IMG/VR virus record: IMGVR_UViG_3300025324_000025
Coordinates: 1-32,035 of that record
Length of the DNA: 32,035 bases
From: a virus
Reading direction: 5' to 3' (one strand)
In this document: positions 7,997 to 15,745 of the stretch, in pieces
How positions within the stretch are numbered: the first letter of the stretch is position 1
Layout of the letters: each line of letters starts with the position of its first letter
Translations under genes and position numbers: made by a program
The notes under the pieces: generated by a model
Seen by the model: only the letters and a program-made list of their open reading frames with translations
Told to the model about the DNA's origin: nothing
The model's database searches: none

Positions 7997-9220
7997 TTAG
8001 CCAGAAGGCAACGCCGAAATTAAACGACACACGTACTGTGGATGGAAAACAAAACCGGTTAATAAATCTAACCGCATGTAGTTAACATAATTTAGGATGT
8101 CACCCACTTGCGTAATGGTGAGGGAGAGTCCCGTGTTCGGATCCACTGCTGTACCAACCATTGGCACTTGTAATTTATACAAGGGAGGACACACGATATC
8201 TAACCCCCGCATAGGGTAGGCCAAATTCACCGCATGATTTCCATAGGTGGTGACTGTGGCTCCGTTAGGAACGGCATTACTTACATTTCTTTGGGGGTTA
8301 GTGGAATCAGAAATAATAGCCGGGCTAACTTGAATAGTAATCGCACTACCCGAAGAATTTGCGGGCGCAGTAATCACGAACTGCATATTACTACCCGTGG
8401 ATTTCTTAGTAATATTATTTACGCTTTGCACTCCGGAAATTGAAATAATATCTCCTGGCAAAAAGTAATTTGCCACCGGTGAAGTAGCACCACTCAACAC
8501 AATAGTACTACCAGACCCCACTGCACCATTCACTAAAAGAGTATCGCCGCTGTGTGAAACAGGCCCTACCCCAGCATAGTGGGCTGCAATTTGTTGAGAT
8601 TGAAATGCATCAAAATAAGAAATGTGTCCGATAGCAGAATTTCTAACAATTTTTTCGTTAAAAACAGGTGTGAAGTTAGTTTGCACCCCTTGCTTTAACA
8701 GACTGGCATCATTAATACTCAAAGCCACATAAGCATCTTTTGATAAATTGACACCCTGGGATAAAAGTTTTGCACCAGCCAGATCGACGGCCCCAAACGA
8801 GTTAATAGCCGATGAAGCACTCCCGGTGAAGATATAAGATTGCAATTCTGCAGCCAAAGCCAAGTCAGTTTCTAATTGACCAATGATATTTTGAACAGCG
8901 GGCTGAATAAATTCTTGGTTGAAATCTTCAATTCTCAACTCCAGATCGGCAATCGTGTACTCAATCAAAGTATGGTATTGATGCGCGACCGTTAGATTTT
9001 CTACCGTTTGAACGATACCTTGTGGCACTGCGGTTGGCCCGTCGCCCACAATGTACTGGTTCCTTCTACGTAATTGAATAGTGTCACCAACTTTGTAGCC
9101 ACTGCTCGTGAAATCTTTTTGATACATCCGAGAGCCAGTAACAATAAATGGGCAATTGATAGAAAATTCAGCCAAAGCAAGGTTCGCTACTAACTGCGTG
9201 GTAATAAAATTATTTTGCAT
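7997..9220 (-). CDS. Major capsid protein, P22 coat (gp5)-like
   Basis: This encodes 407 residues, close to the 430 of P22 coat protein. The start MQNNFITTQLVANLALAEF matches the 'M.NNFLTTQ.VA..AL..L' opening of P22-type coat proteins. The following 'GYKVGDTIQLRRRNQYIVGD' and the 'HTLIEYTIADLELRIEDF' block fit the HK97-fold N-arm and P-domain of that family. The central section (about 230-310) is Ser/Thr/Val-rich and may be the family's inserted domain. ATG 9220 is chosen because AGGAG lies 9 nt upstream; an ATG at 9226 lies only 3 nt from it. It forms the capsid shell with the scaffold encoded upstream. Confidence 0.85.
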   Translation of the reverse strand: MQNNFITTQLVANLALAEFSINCPFIVTGSRMYQKDFTSSGYKVGDTIQLRRRNQYIVGDGPTAVPQGIVQTVENLTVAHQYHTLIEYTIADLELRIEDFNQEFIQPAVQNIIGQLETDLALAAELQSYIFTGSASSAINSFGAVDLAGAKLLSQGVNLSKDAYVALSINDASLLKQGVQTNFTPVFNEKIVRNSAIGHISYFDAFQSQQIAAHYAGVGPVSHSGDTLLVNGAVGSGSTIVLSGATSPVANYFLPGDIISISGVQSVNNITKKSTGSNMQFVITAPANSSGSAITIQVSPAIISDSTNPQRNVSNAVPNGATVTTYGNHAVNLAYPMRGLDIVCPPLYKLQVPMVGTAVDPNTGLSLTITQVGDILNYVNYMRLDLLTGFVFHPQYVCRLISALPSG

Positions 9221-9284
9221 TCTCATTCACTCCTAAAGGCTAGAAGTGGGTAGAGAACCAATCTCTTTTTTATTCCACAACCAG

Positions 9285-10094
9285 CTATCGTTGATTAAAT
9301 TTTCCTGCGCGCATCAAATTAATGATGTCCTCCACAGGAGTGTTTTCATTTACGATAGTGGGATTTGGTGCAGGCATGTTCCTAGCCGTGCCTAAGGGAG
9401 AGGGCTTTGCCGAGGCAGCCGCTTTCTTTCCCAACCCAGCCACTAACGCATGAGATAGCTTCGCCATCTCCATTCGTTGGTTTATAGGGTGGAGTTTAGA
9501 AATTCGTGCCAGCTCCTCAGGATTTTTACCTAGGTGGTACAGTACTTCACCGGCTGAACCTGCGCCTTGTTCCGGAAGAGTCAAGGCATAATCTGCCATG
9601 GCTTGACTAATGGGGACATTTTCACCGCGTACTACATCGTCAAAATCGTCGTACTTAGTAGAAAAATCATCCAAATACTTCCCAAACTTACTGCGTAGGT
9701 TGGCTACATGAGCATTACTCATGTCCGTTAGCTTCTGCTTTTCCTGCACTTCACGTTGCTGGAGAGCATAAGTCACTGCCTTCTGAATAGTACTGTCCTG
9801 CGCTTCGACAGCTGGGTCCACAGGGGCTGACCCTTGAGGTGACGAGACTTTTTGGAGTTCAAATTGCGTCATAGCAAGTTGTTCTTGAAGAGCAGCAATT
9901 TCTCTAGCATGTTTTCTTTTTTCCGCGGTTAAGCGTTTTTGAACTGCTAGCGATTCGTCTCCACTATGGGAAGGTTTCCCATCATTGGGCTTCGAATCTG
10001 ATTTTGCTTGGTCTTCTTGAGGCTCTCCTACAGTTTTCATCACTTCATTCGGATTGATATCCAATCCGAGATTTTCTGTCTCAGTGGCTGACAT
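9285..10094 (-). CDS. Scaffolding protein
   Basis: This encodes 269 residues from ATG 10094 (GGAG about 11 nt upstream). The N-terminus is acidic and disordered. Residues about 55-90 form a charged coiled coil (KRLTAEKRKHAREIAALQEQ), followed by another helical section and a short C-terminal helix (DIINLMRAGKFNQR). P22 scaffold (303 residues) is similarly helical, with a basic C-terminal helix-loop-helix that binds coat protein. Position directly between portal and coat genes is the P22 order. Function: directs procapsid assembly and is then released. Confidence 0.8.
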   Translation of the reverse strand: MSATETENLGLDINPNEVMKTVGEPQEDQAKSDSKPNDGKPSHSGDESLAVQKRLTAEKRKHAREIAALQEQLAMTQFELQKVSSPQGSAPVDPAVEAQDSTIQKAVTYALQQREVQEKQKLTDMSNAHVANLRSKFGKYLDDFSTKYDDFDDVVRGENVPISQAMADYALTLPEQGAGSAGEVLYHLGKNPEELARISKLHPINQRMEMAKLSHALVAGLGKKAAASAKPSPLGTARNMPAPNPTIVNENTPVEDIINLMRAGKFNQR

Positions 10095-10244
10095 ATTTTT
10101 CTTACTCCGGCATGCTTCTGCCCGCACTTTACGCGTTTGCGTTCGCCCGTGAATATTAGGCGCTCACGTTCGCCCCGCTTAATAAGCGTATTGAAATTAT
10201 AAACCTTTGAAACATTCGGCAGGTATACTACCCGTAGCATTTAG
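10095..10244 (-). promoter_or_regulatory. 150-bp gap upstream of scaffold gene with possible -10 box and repeats
   Basis: This is the only sizeable non-coding gap inside the late operon. On the minus strand it has TATAAT (10201-10196) without a convincing -35 box. Next comes a small hairpin CGCTT-ATT-AAGCG and two direct copies of CGTTCGCCC (plus strand 10140-10148 and 10167-10175). It could hold an internal promoter or a leader that raises scaffold and coat expression. No protein-coding frame here has a ribosome site. Confidence 0.3.
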
Positions 10245-12413
10245 CTACGTTTCTTGTTGATCATTTTTAGAATTATGCTTATGAAGATCTATCATTCTTT
10301 CCTGATGCTTATTGCGATCATTAATCATTAATTCCGTGAGTTCCTTTTGGAATCTAGATTTGTCCAAATCAGATTTGTCCCCTTCCGTCTGCATTTTTTG
10401 CAATAATGCAATCGTTTCATTTTGTAGCCGTTGTTCGTCGAGGTCATGCTGCTTTTTTTGATTATTAAGTTGTTGGGCTCTCAACATGAGGTCTTGCTGT
10501 TTATTGCGCAGTTCCATTTGTTGCATTTGTTGCTCTGGCGACGGAGGAGGGGGCGGAGCTGGAGGTTCCCCTTTTTCTTTTGCCAAAATATTGGGGGGAA
10601 CTAAGGTTTTAAGTCTTTCCACCATTTGTGGCATAAATTGTATATCCAAATTCATCGCCCACAGATCAGCAATTAAAGGGAAGACTTGAGGGGCCATTGA
10701 AACCGTTTGCTGAAAGAAGTCTAATGCAACATCTTTTTGAACGGCATAACTAGGGCCTGCACTAATTTCAATTTCAAATTCGCCGCGTGTTAAAGTATTT
10801 AAAACTGAACCATCTTTTTGTTTTTTATTAAAAGTGACTCTTTCGGTTTGGCCGTCCAATTTAGAAAGATTCATAAAGTGCTCGTTGTCCCCTATTACAT
10901 AAGGAAGTAGGTCATTAACGATGCGCCCACCTTGAGCAATCGCTTGGTTTAAATTGTCAAAAAATAAATAGGTCGCCAATCCGCCAGATAATTTTCTTTC
11001 GCGTTGTGCGCCTTGGCTGGCATTCTTTGCCATCATTACTTCTTGTTCACTGAATCCCAGAATCTGTTTAATGTCTTCTCCCAATTTAATAGCGTTTTGC
11101 ATTAGTTGAGGTGACATATCCCAGGGGGGCATTTTCTGTGGCATCTGGCCCGTTTTAGGATCCGGCACGGCTTTTAAAATACCATGCTGTAATTCAGGAT
11201 TTCGCCAAAGTTGTTCTTGTCCTTTAATATTGGCCGGGGTGCCTAGCCATTGCTCTCTGCGCCTATTTTTAATTTCTGTGATGATTTCAGAATTTACATA
11301 ATTCAGCGCGCGTTGGGGGTCTCTGGCATCGGCAATAAAAGATTTTGTGTATTGGTAACCTTGTAAATAATAACTATCGCCGTCCACAAAAATTATTCCT
11401 AATTGTCTGGATGGCCACTCACTCCAAGAAATAACTTGATCTTTAATCATTTGATAAACACGAATTTTATAATCTTTAGTTTTACGACGAGCTCGAATAT
11501 AAGGAAAATTTGCAGTAATTATTTTCTCTACGACGGAACCAGTTACAATAGATTCTTGTTGATGATGCACCTTTTGTGCTTCTTCCCATTCTGATTCGGT
11601 GACTACCTGGCCATCTGAGAGTTCTAAAATTGTTAACGGGAACCAGTGCTTTCTATACTCTTTATAAACCGTAATAGTTTTTTTGTTCACCCATTGATAA
11701 TTTCCCGTTAATGTGGAAGGAGTAAAAGATACAGGATTTTGAATGTCGGGGTGAGCCGCATAAAATTGAGTGAGGGGCATATCGTAACTCACTCCAGAAT
11801 AATCTCCATCCCCTTTATGAGGCATAATGGCACTTAAATCCCACACTGCTCTGGTGGGATCAGTAATAAGATTATAAAAGGGAAAATATTTAAAACTATA
11901 CGGGCTTGCATAATCCAACCCTACTTCAAATGCTCCCCACCCAATGAAAAAGGCAGATTTAAATGCATGTTGATAAATAAGATCCGTTTGATTGGTGTAG
12001 GCAATCGTTCGCAATAAATCTTGGCGTAAATTAATTTCCTCTTGCGTGGCTTTTCCATCGAGTGATCTTACCATTAAATCTGCTCTATTCTTTCTTTGCT
12101 CCCCCAATGCTTTCTTCAATGGTTCGGATAATTTATTAAAAGTCAGTGGGGTTTTTCCCAACCGCTGGAACTCAGATCGTTCGCCGTCACTCCATTGGGC
12201 TTTTACGGCAAAAGTAATATCGGAGAGCCCACGCGTAATATTTTCTTGAAAGCCACCTGTAAAAATATTCACGTGTTCGCGGGCTGTATCTAAGATATGC
12301 AGCTGATCGATTCCAGCTTCCCTCATAGCAGCTAGACGCTCATCTTGCAAATCTGCAATTTTTTTCTCAGGTAATCTTTCGATCTCTTGAGTGTCGGGAG
12401 TTTCATTAATCAT
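10245..12413 (-). CDS. Portal protein, P22 gp1-like
   Basis: This encodes 722 residues against 725 for P22 gp1. The N-terminal 'QWSDGERSEFQRLGKTPLTF', 'NKLSEPLKKALGEQRKNRAD' and later 'FIGWGAFEVGLDYASPYSFK' are the hallmark regions of the P22 portal family. The protein forms the dodecameric DNA gate at one capsid vertex. The last ~110 residues are a Gln/Lys-rich coiled coil after a Pro stretch (PPAPPPPPSPEQQMQQME), matching the helical barrel at the C-terminus of P22 portal. The ATG at 12413 has GAGG 5-8 nt upstream. It follows a Tad2-like gene with a 2-nt gap and precedes the scaffold gene. Confidence 0.9.
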   Translation of the reverse strand: MINETPDTQEIERLPEKKIADLQDERLAAMREAGIDQLHILDTAREHVNIFTGGFQENITRGLSDITFAVKAQWSDGERSEFQRLGKTPLTFNKLSEPLKKALGEQRKNRADLMVRSLDGKATQEEINLRQDLLRTIAYTNQTDLIYQHAFKSAFFIGWGAFEVGLDYASPYSFKYFPFYNLITDPTRAVWDLSAIMPHKGDGDYSGVSYDMPLTQFYAAHPDIQNPVSFTPSTLTGNYQWVNKKTITVYKEYRKHWFPLTILELSDGQVVTESEWEEAQKVHHQQESIVTGSVVEKIITANFPYIRARRKTKDYKIRVYQMIKDQVISWSEWPSRQLGIIFVDGDSYYLQGYQYTKSFIADARDPQRALNYVNSEIITEIKNRRREQWLGTPANIKGQEQLWRNPELQHGILKAVPDPKTGQMPQKMPPWDMSPQLMQNAIKLGEDIKQILGFSEQEVMMAKNASQGAQRERKLSGGLATYLFFDNLNQAIAQGGRIVNDLLPYVIGDNEHFMNLSKLDGQTERVTFNKKQKDGSVLNTLTRGEFEIEISAGPSYAVQKDVALDFFQQTVSMAPQVFPLIADLWAMNLDIQFMPQMVERLKTLVPPNILAKEKGEPPAPPPPPSPEQQMQQMELRNKQQDLMLRAQQLNNQKKQHDLDEQRLQNETIALLQKMQTEGDKSDLDKSRFQKELTELMINDRNKHQERMIDLHKHNSKNDQQET

Positions 12414-12415
12414 TT

Positions 12416-12679
12416 TTACCTCTCGCTCCCACTATGTGGGATTACCATTTCAGTTTGGAATATTTCCCAGTCGTCGCTTTCTAAATCTTCTACCTCTGGG
12501 ATCCACGGAGTCATCGGAGAATTTTCCGAAATTGAAACCATTATTACTACCTTAATGCCAGGCATTTTACAGATATAATTTATAGTTCGTGCATCAAAAA
12601 GCCCCTCACTAGAAATCCATTTTTGTCTCGTAATTCCCTTCACTTCTGAAAGTTTTTTAAAAGCTTCGTAAAATTTCAT
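12416..12679 (-). CDS. Tad2/DUF2829-like protein (possible Thoeris anti-defence)
   Basis: This encodes 87 residues. The start MKFYEAFKKLSEVKGITRQKW matches the 'MNFxEAxxxLxxGKxVxRxxW' opening of DUF2829, and the end has W59-x-P61-x(3)-D65-L-x(2)-D69-D-W71-E, matching the family's 'W.PS..D(ML)...DWE' ending. Members named Tad2 bind the signalling molecule made by the Thoeris defence system and so block it; many family members are untested. ATG 12679 overlaps the terminase stop (ATGA) with GAGG upstream; an in-frame GTG at 12688 is less likely. The insertion between terminase and portal means late-operon expression. Family match is strong from pattern; function is inferred. Confidence 0.65.
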   Translation of the reverse strand: MKFYEAFKKLSEVKGITRQKWISSEGLFDARTINYICKMPGIKVVIMVSISENSPMTPWIPEVEDLESDDWEIFQTEMVIPHSGSER

Positions 12680-14262
12680 ATTTCCCACCTCATGACTGGA
12701 TTAAATGTACTGACTTCTTCGGACGACTCAAATTTTTCTGCTGTAACGCGAGAGGATGCAAATTGCAATAGACCATATTGCAGTGCATCGTGGATATGAG
12801 AGAAATCATTTTTGTTTGGAACTTCCTGGTAACGCTCATCCCCACTCCGACTTATTCGTTTGTAATGATAACCGTTCAGAAATCCTTTGCGCAGTACGGG
12901 ACAGTTCTCCCGCGCCAATTGAAATGCCGGGGCGCCATCGATCATCGTATTTAAAAAATAACGCACAGCACCAATTCTTGCGGCCACCTCATTAGTATCG
13001 GCTGCTTGGGTGGTTATTCCAAGCGAATTTAGTTCTCCGATGCAACTTAGTTCCTCGTATATATCGTCGCGACTAGCCCCGCTAGGATCAGCCCACGAGC
13101 CTTCTACTTGCATGTGAGGAAAATGTAATGCCAATCCAGGCATCACCATATTTTTAGCAAAGGTGCGTATTCCCATGTCCTGCGTAGTGAATTCTCTTAT
13201 TATTAGTATTTTTCCTCTCGAAGAAATTTGAAAAACAATACACGCTGGAGTCAATCCAAAATCCCACCCTAAGTGCAAGGGCAATTCTAAAGCTGCCTGA
13301 ATGCTCGGAACAGAATGCAAATCATCATTATATTCTGGGTACACTCTTTTTCCAGATTCAACCATTCCGTATTTTCCAGAGCAAAATACTTTAATGAAGC
13401 CCTCTGATCTCTTTTCAGCTAACTTGGGGTAGTAGTCGGGACTTAAGTTTTCAAAATTATCCGCTGCTGGATTAGCCTGATAATTCCCCCATTTATCTTT
13501 TGCATAAGACCCATCGTCATTTAAGAGAAGCCCAGATGGCTGGTGAAAAATTTTATAGTTTGGAGTTGGATTTAATTCAAAATCTTTATAAATCCAATGA
13601 TCTTCATCGGGAGGGTTTGTATCACAAATAATCCCGCTCCAATAGGGAACATTACAAAAATTCTTGGATGGATAACGCCCATTCACACGGCCAATTAAAT
13701 GATGTAATACCACTTGAGGTACTTCTGAAATTTCATTTATGTAGGCTCCTGTAGCTTCTAGCGATTTCAACTTACGCACGTCTTCCGGTCGATCCAATGC
13801 AATAAAAACTAGCTCTAGCTCTATTACTCCTTTCCCGTCATTAAAAATATGCTCATAGGTGAGCAATGGTTTCTGACGCTTTTTTATTACTCCTAATTCT
13901 CCAAACCAGGTTAACCACGTTTGCAGAGTCGTAGATTGCAACTCACCGCTAGTGTTGCGAATAATTACCCATTTTGCTTTGCGTCTTCCATTGCTCCAAG
14001 GCGGCATGCGACAAGCCTGCTCAACAATTTTATGAATGCAGGCTGTAGATTTTCCTGAGCCATACGGCCCCATAATGAGCTGCACAAAGGTAGTATCTTC
14101 AGAAAATTTTTTCGCTGTGGGGTTAGGATAATACGTGCGCTTAGGATGGCCAAAAATAATAGTGGAGTCTTCTTCAAATTGAATATGCAATGAATCTTGG
14201 CGAGCATGATCTGTTTTAAGTTGACTAACTTCACGCCTAATATTTTCTAAGGAGGGGATCAT
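12676..14262 (-). CDS. terL: Terminase large subunit
   Basis: This encodes 528 residues (P22 gp2 has 499). It is the ATP-driven packaging motor and headful nuclease. Walker A is GPYGSGKST at residues 65-73. The hydrophobic strand with acidic end 'ATGAYINEISEV' (171-181) is the Walker B region. RNase H-like nuclease acidic residues are in 'HLGWDFGLTPACIVF' (D334), 'WADPSG' (D392) and 'SHIHDALQYG' (D492). It acts at the portal vertex with the small subunit encoded 130 nt upstream. It starts at ATG 14262 (AAGGAGG upstream), overlapping the zinc-ribbon gene by 26 nt, and ends in an ATGA overlap with the Tad2-like gene. Confidence 0.92.
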   Translation of the reverse strand: MIPSLENIRREVSQLKTDHARQDSLHIQFEEDSTIIFGHPKRTYYPNPTAKKFSEDTTFVQLIMGPYGSGKSTACIHKIVEQACRMPPWSNGRRKAKWVIIRNTSGELQSTTLQTWLTWFGELGVIKKRQKPLLTYEHIFNDGKGVIELELVFIALDRPEDVRKLKSLEATGAYINEISEVPQVVLHHLIGRVNGRYPSKNFCNVPYWSGIICDTNPPDEDHWIYKDFELNPTPNYKIFHQPSGLLLNDDGSYAKDKWGNYQANPAADNFENLSPDYYPKLAEKRSEGFIKVFCSGKYGMVESGKRVYPEYNDDLHSVPSIQAALELPLHLGWDFGLTPACIVFQISSRGKILIIREFTTQDMGIRTFAKNMVMPGLALHFPHMQVEGSWADPSGASRDDIYEELSCIGELNSLGITTQAADTNEVAARIGAVRYFLNTMIDGAPAFQLARENCPVLRKGFLNGYHYKRISRSGDERYQEVPNKNDFSHIHDALQYGLLQFASSRVTAEKFESSEEVSTFNPVMRWEI

Positions 14263-14413
14263 GTTCCGACCTTTCTGTGGATTTTTTTTCGTAGGTGGAA
14301 TAGCGCGTCAAGCAATGTAAACATTTTCGACGTCGTTTAATTTCGTCTCGATTCTCAATATAGCGGGTGCCTAATACAGCCGAGTCCGGCCAATTACACT
14401 TTGGGCATAACAT
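14237..14413 (-). CDS. NrdR-type zinc-ribbon mini-protein
   Basis: This encodes 58 residues from ATG 14413 (AGGAAAGG site upstream). The first 40 residues read MLCPKCNWPDSAVLGTRYIE, then 'RDEIKRRRKCLHCLTRYSTYE'. This is the C-x2-C...TR..E....I.RRR.C..C..R(F/Y).TyE signature of the zinc ribbon that begins NrdR, the repressor of ribonucleotide reductase genes. The ATP-cone that makes up the rest of NrdR is absent. It overlaps the 3' end of the terminase small-subunit gene by 20 nt and the start of the large-subunit gene by 26 nt, so it is embedded in the packaging operon. It may be a DNA-binding or packaging cofactor; regulation of host nrd genes is only a possibility. Confidence 0.7.
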   Translation of the reverse strand: MLCPKCNWPDSAVLGTRYIENRDEIKRRRKCLHCLTRYSTYEKKSTERSEHDPLLRKY

Positions 14414-14894
14414 CGTCTCGTCCTTTCCTCTTAGAGGCCGTGGATGGCTTGGATGACGAGTCCGATGGAATATAATAATTTTCTTCTTTCTGTTCACGCA
14501 GTTGCGTTTTTAATTCTTCTATCTCTTCTGCTAACTCCATATTTTCTGCTTTGGATGAAAAATATTTCCAGAATTTTCTTTCTAAATACCATTGCGCTCC
14601 GTGCGCGCCAGGTAAATCATTTTCAATTTTATGAAGTCGAGAAATAATATGCTCTCTAAAAATAGTAGCCAACGACTTAACTAAGCGAGAATGCATGCTG
14701 TCTACATTATGATGCAAATCCAATCTGCCTTGGCGTAATATCACTTTAAATCTGTCGTAAGACATGCCGGCGCATTCCGCTGCAATCGCATGGGGGATTC
14801 CCTCTTGAATGTAACCAGCAATTTCCTTTAACGTTTTTTCCGTGAAAATTGTAGTATGACCAGGCGCTTTATTTAATTTTGGAATGGACGGCAT
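14394..14894 (-). CDS. terS: Terminase small subunit
   Basis: This encodes 166 residues (P22 gp3 has 162). The N-terminal region contains a helix-turn-helix-like stretch: 'IAGYIQEGIPHAIAAECAGM' followed by SYDRFKVILRQGR, typical of small terminase subunits that recognise the packaging site. A long charged coiled coil follows (about residues 115-145) and the tail is basic and Ser-rich. GAGGAAA precedes ATG 14894. It is the first packaging gene, just after a small membrane-protein gene. No other function fits the position. Confidence 0.8.
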   Translation of the reverse strand: MPSIPKLNKAPGHTTIFTEKTLKEIAGYIQEGIPHAIAAECAGMSYDRFKVILRQGRLDLHHNVDSMHSRLVKSLATIFREHIISRLHKIENDLPGAHGAQWYLERKFWKYFSSKAENMELAEEIEELKTQLREQKEENYYIPSDSSSKPSTASKRKGRDDVMPKV

Positions 14895-14901
14895 TATTTC
14901 C

Positions 14902-15045
14902 TCACCGATGTTCGCTCCACGCTAAAAATTTTTTCTTCATCCATAAGAACATTTCTTTCAGCCGCGCATAGGTTAGTTTTCCAAGCTGGTAACTTCCCAG
15001 CACAAGAACTACAATAATGACAATACTATTTAGTGCATGCCACAT
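14902..15045 (-). CDS. Small single-pass membrane protein at head of late operon
   Basis: This is a 47-residue frame found by reading upstream of the terminase genes. It starts MWHALNSIVIIVVLVLGSYQ, so residues 7-22 form one hydrophobic membrane segment. A basic amphipathic tail follows (LKEMFLWMKKKFLAWSEHR). A very strong AGGAGGAGG ribosome site lies 7 nt before ATG 15045, and its stop lies 7 nt before the terminase small-subunit start. Candidates include a minor holin/pinholin or a membrane factor; neither is shown. A possible -10 box lies 30 nt upstream. Confidence 0.65.
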   Translation of the reverse strand: MWHALNSIVIIVVLVLGSYQLGKLTYARLKEMFLWMKKKFLAWSEHR

Positions 15046-15074
15046 TTTCAGCCTCCTCCTACTTCTATCTTTCC

Positions 15075-15125
15075 ATTATAATCGCACAGCTCTCCATTGA
15101 AGTAAAAACTATGATCCATTAGACT
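15075..15125. promoter_or_regulatory. Divergent promoter region between late operon and 15161 gene
   Basis: On the minus strand a perfect TATAAT (15080 to 15075) lies 30 nt ahead of the membrane-protein start, with only a poor -35 (ACTTCA) at 17 nt; late transcription may need an activator. On the plus strand TTGAAG (15097-15102), 17 nt, TAGACT (15120-15125) is a plausible sigma-70 promoter for the gene at 15161. The two overlap, so they may compete. Confidence 0.4.
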
Positions 15126-15160
15126 TTCCATCTGTATTTATCAACTAAAGGGAAACCGTT

Positions 15161-15394
15161 ATGGAAAATTTACCTGACTCTTCTCCTACTTCCGACAAAA
15201 AAGTATGGAAAGGGGATACGCAAAAAGATTTAATCACAATGCTTAAACAGACTCAAATGAGCCTACGCGAGCAAGCCGACACCCTACAAACGGACGCTCA
15301 CAAGTTACTCTCGTTACGCGCTCCTCTCTTAGAAAGAGTTAGAGAGCTTGATTTTGTTTGCTCTCTCGTTCAAAAAATAGAAACTCCTCTATAA
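15161..15394 (+). CDS. Small coiled-coil protein, unknown function
   Basis: This encodes 77 residues. After a polar N-terminus (MENLPDSSPTSDKKVWKGDT) the rest is one predicted helix with heptad-like leucines (MLKQTQMSLREQADTLQTDA, then LLSLRAPLLERVREL). GGGA 8 nt upstream of ATG 15161 serves as ribosome site. It is transcribed away from the late operon and followed by a hairpin and a U-rich terminator, so it is probably its own transcription unit. I recognise no family. Confidence 0.6.
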   Translation: MENLPDSSPTSDKKVWKGDTQKDLITMLKQTQMSLREQADTLQTDAHKLLSLRAPLLERVRELDFVCSLVQKIETPL

Positions 15395-15401
15395 CTACCA
15401 T

Positions 15402-15475
15402 ATCCCCTCCCCTCTCCTATAAACCATTCAAGAGTGGACTTGTAAACGTACATTGCGAACGGTGGGGGAGGGGAT
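15402..15475 (+). ncRNA. Structured GC-rich element (possible small RNA or terminator)
   Basis: ATCCCCTCCCC (15402-15412) pairs perfectly with GGGGAGGGGAT (15465-15475). Inside are a near-matching pair (ACCATTC with GAACGGT) and two mini-stems, CAAG/CTTG and TGTA/TACA, giving a branched fold of about 74 nt. A short T run (TTTT) comes 6 nt after. It is not a tRNA: the T-arm consensus is missing. It could be a terminator for the upstream gene, a 3' RNA fragment or a protein-bound dyad. Confidence 0.35.
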
Positions 15476-15500
15476 TCTGCCTTTTAATATAGTGAAGTTA

Positions 15501-15533
15501 TCGACATATCAAAAAAATGTGTCGATTTTTTTT
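15501..15533 (+). terminator. Probable intrinsic terminator
   Basis: TCGACA (15501-15506) pairs with TGTCGA (15520-15525) and is followed directly by eight Ts. The stem is short and only half GC, so it would be a weak terminator for the 15161 gene. The same TCGACATATC sequence recurs at 15541, so the dyad could alternatively be a protein-binding site. Confidence 0.45.
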
Positions 15534-15572
15534 CATTTTTTCGACATATCCGCCAATCACAGTCATCACTAA

Positions 15573-15584
15573 GTCATCGATGAC
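15573..15584. promoter_or_regulatory. Palindromic operator-like site with flanking half-sites
   Basis: GTCATCGATGAC is a perfect 12-bp palindrome. Direct copies of its half (GTCATC or GATGAC) occur on both sides, at about 15562 and 15590. The GTCA core also occurs in the operator at 15723-15743. Together they look like a cluster of binding sites for one phage regulator, perhaps an RHH protein encoded nearby. Confidence 0.4.
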
Positions 15585-15715
15585 AGCACGATGACAATGA
15601 CAAATCAGCAAATTATAGACCCATAAAGAACCATTATAGTCCCTCAGCGAGATTTAAATTGGCCGAATTCGTGTCTATGACATTTATTCGGTTTTGTGAA
15701 TTGTTGCTTTGAGGG

Positions 15716-15745
15716 TTGACAATGTATGTCACTATGACATACAAT
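15716..15745 (+). promoter_or_regulatory. Sigma-70 promoter with operator in the spacer
   Basis: A consensus -35 TTGACA (15716-15721) and TACAAT (15740-15745) are separated by 18 nt. Almost the whole spacer is a perfect inverted repeat, TGTATGTC-(5 nt)-GACATACA (15723-15743). A protein bound there would block RNA polymerase, so the promoter should be repressor-controlled. It drives the plus-strand genes from 15788, whose start has GGAG 8 nt upstream. Confidence 0.75.

Noticed and set aside
10040-10240. 66-residue minus-strand frame across the scaffold start
   Set aside because: Overlaps the scaffold gene in another frame, lacks a clear ribosome site and has random-looking basic composition.
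15402-15475. tRNA gene
   Set aside because: Size and stem suit, but T-arm and anticodon-arm consensus are absent on both strands.
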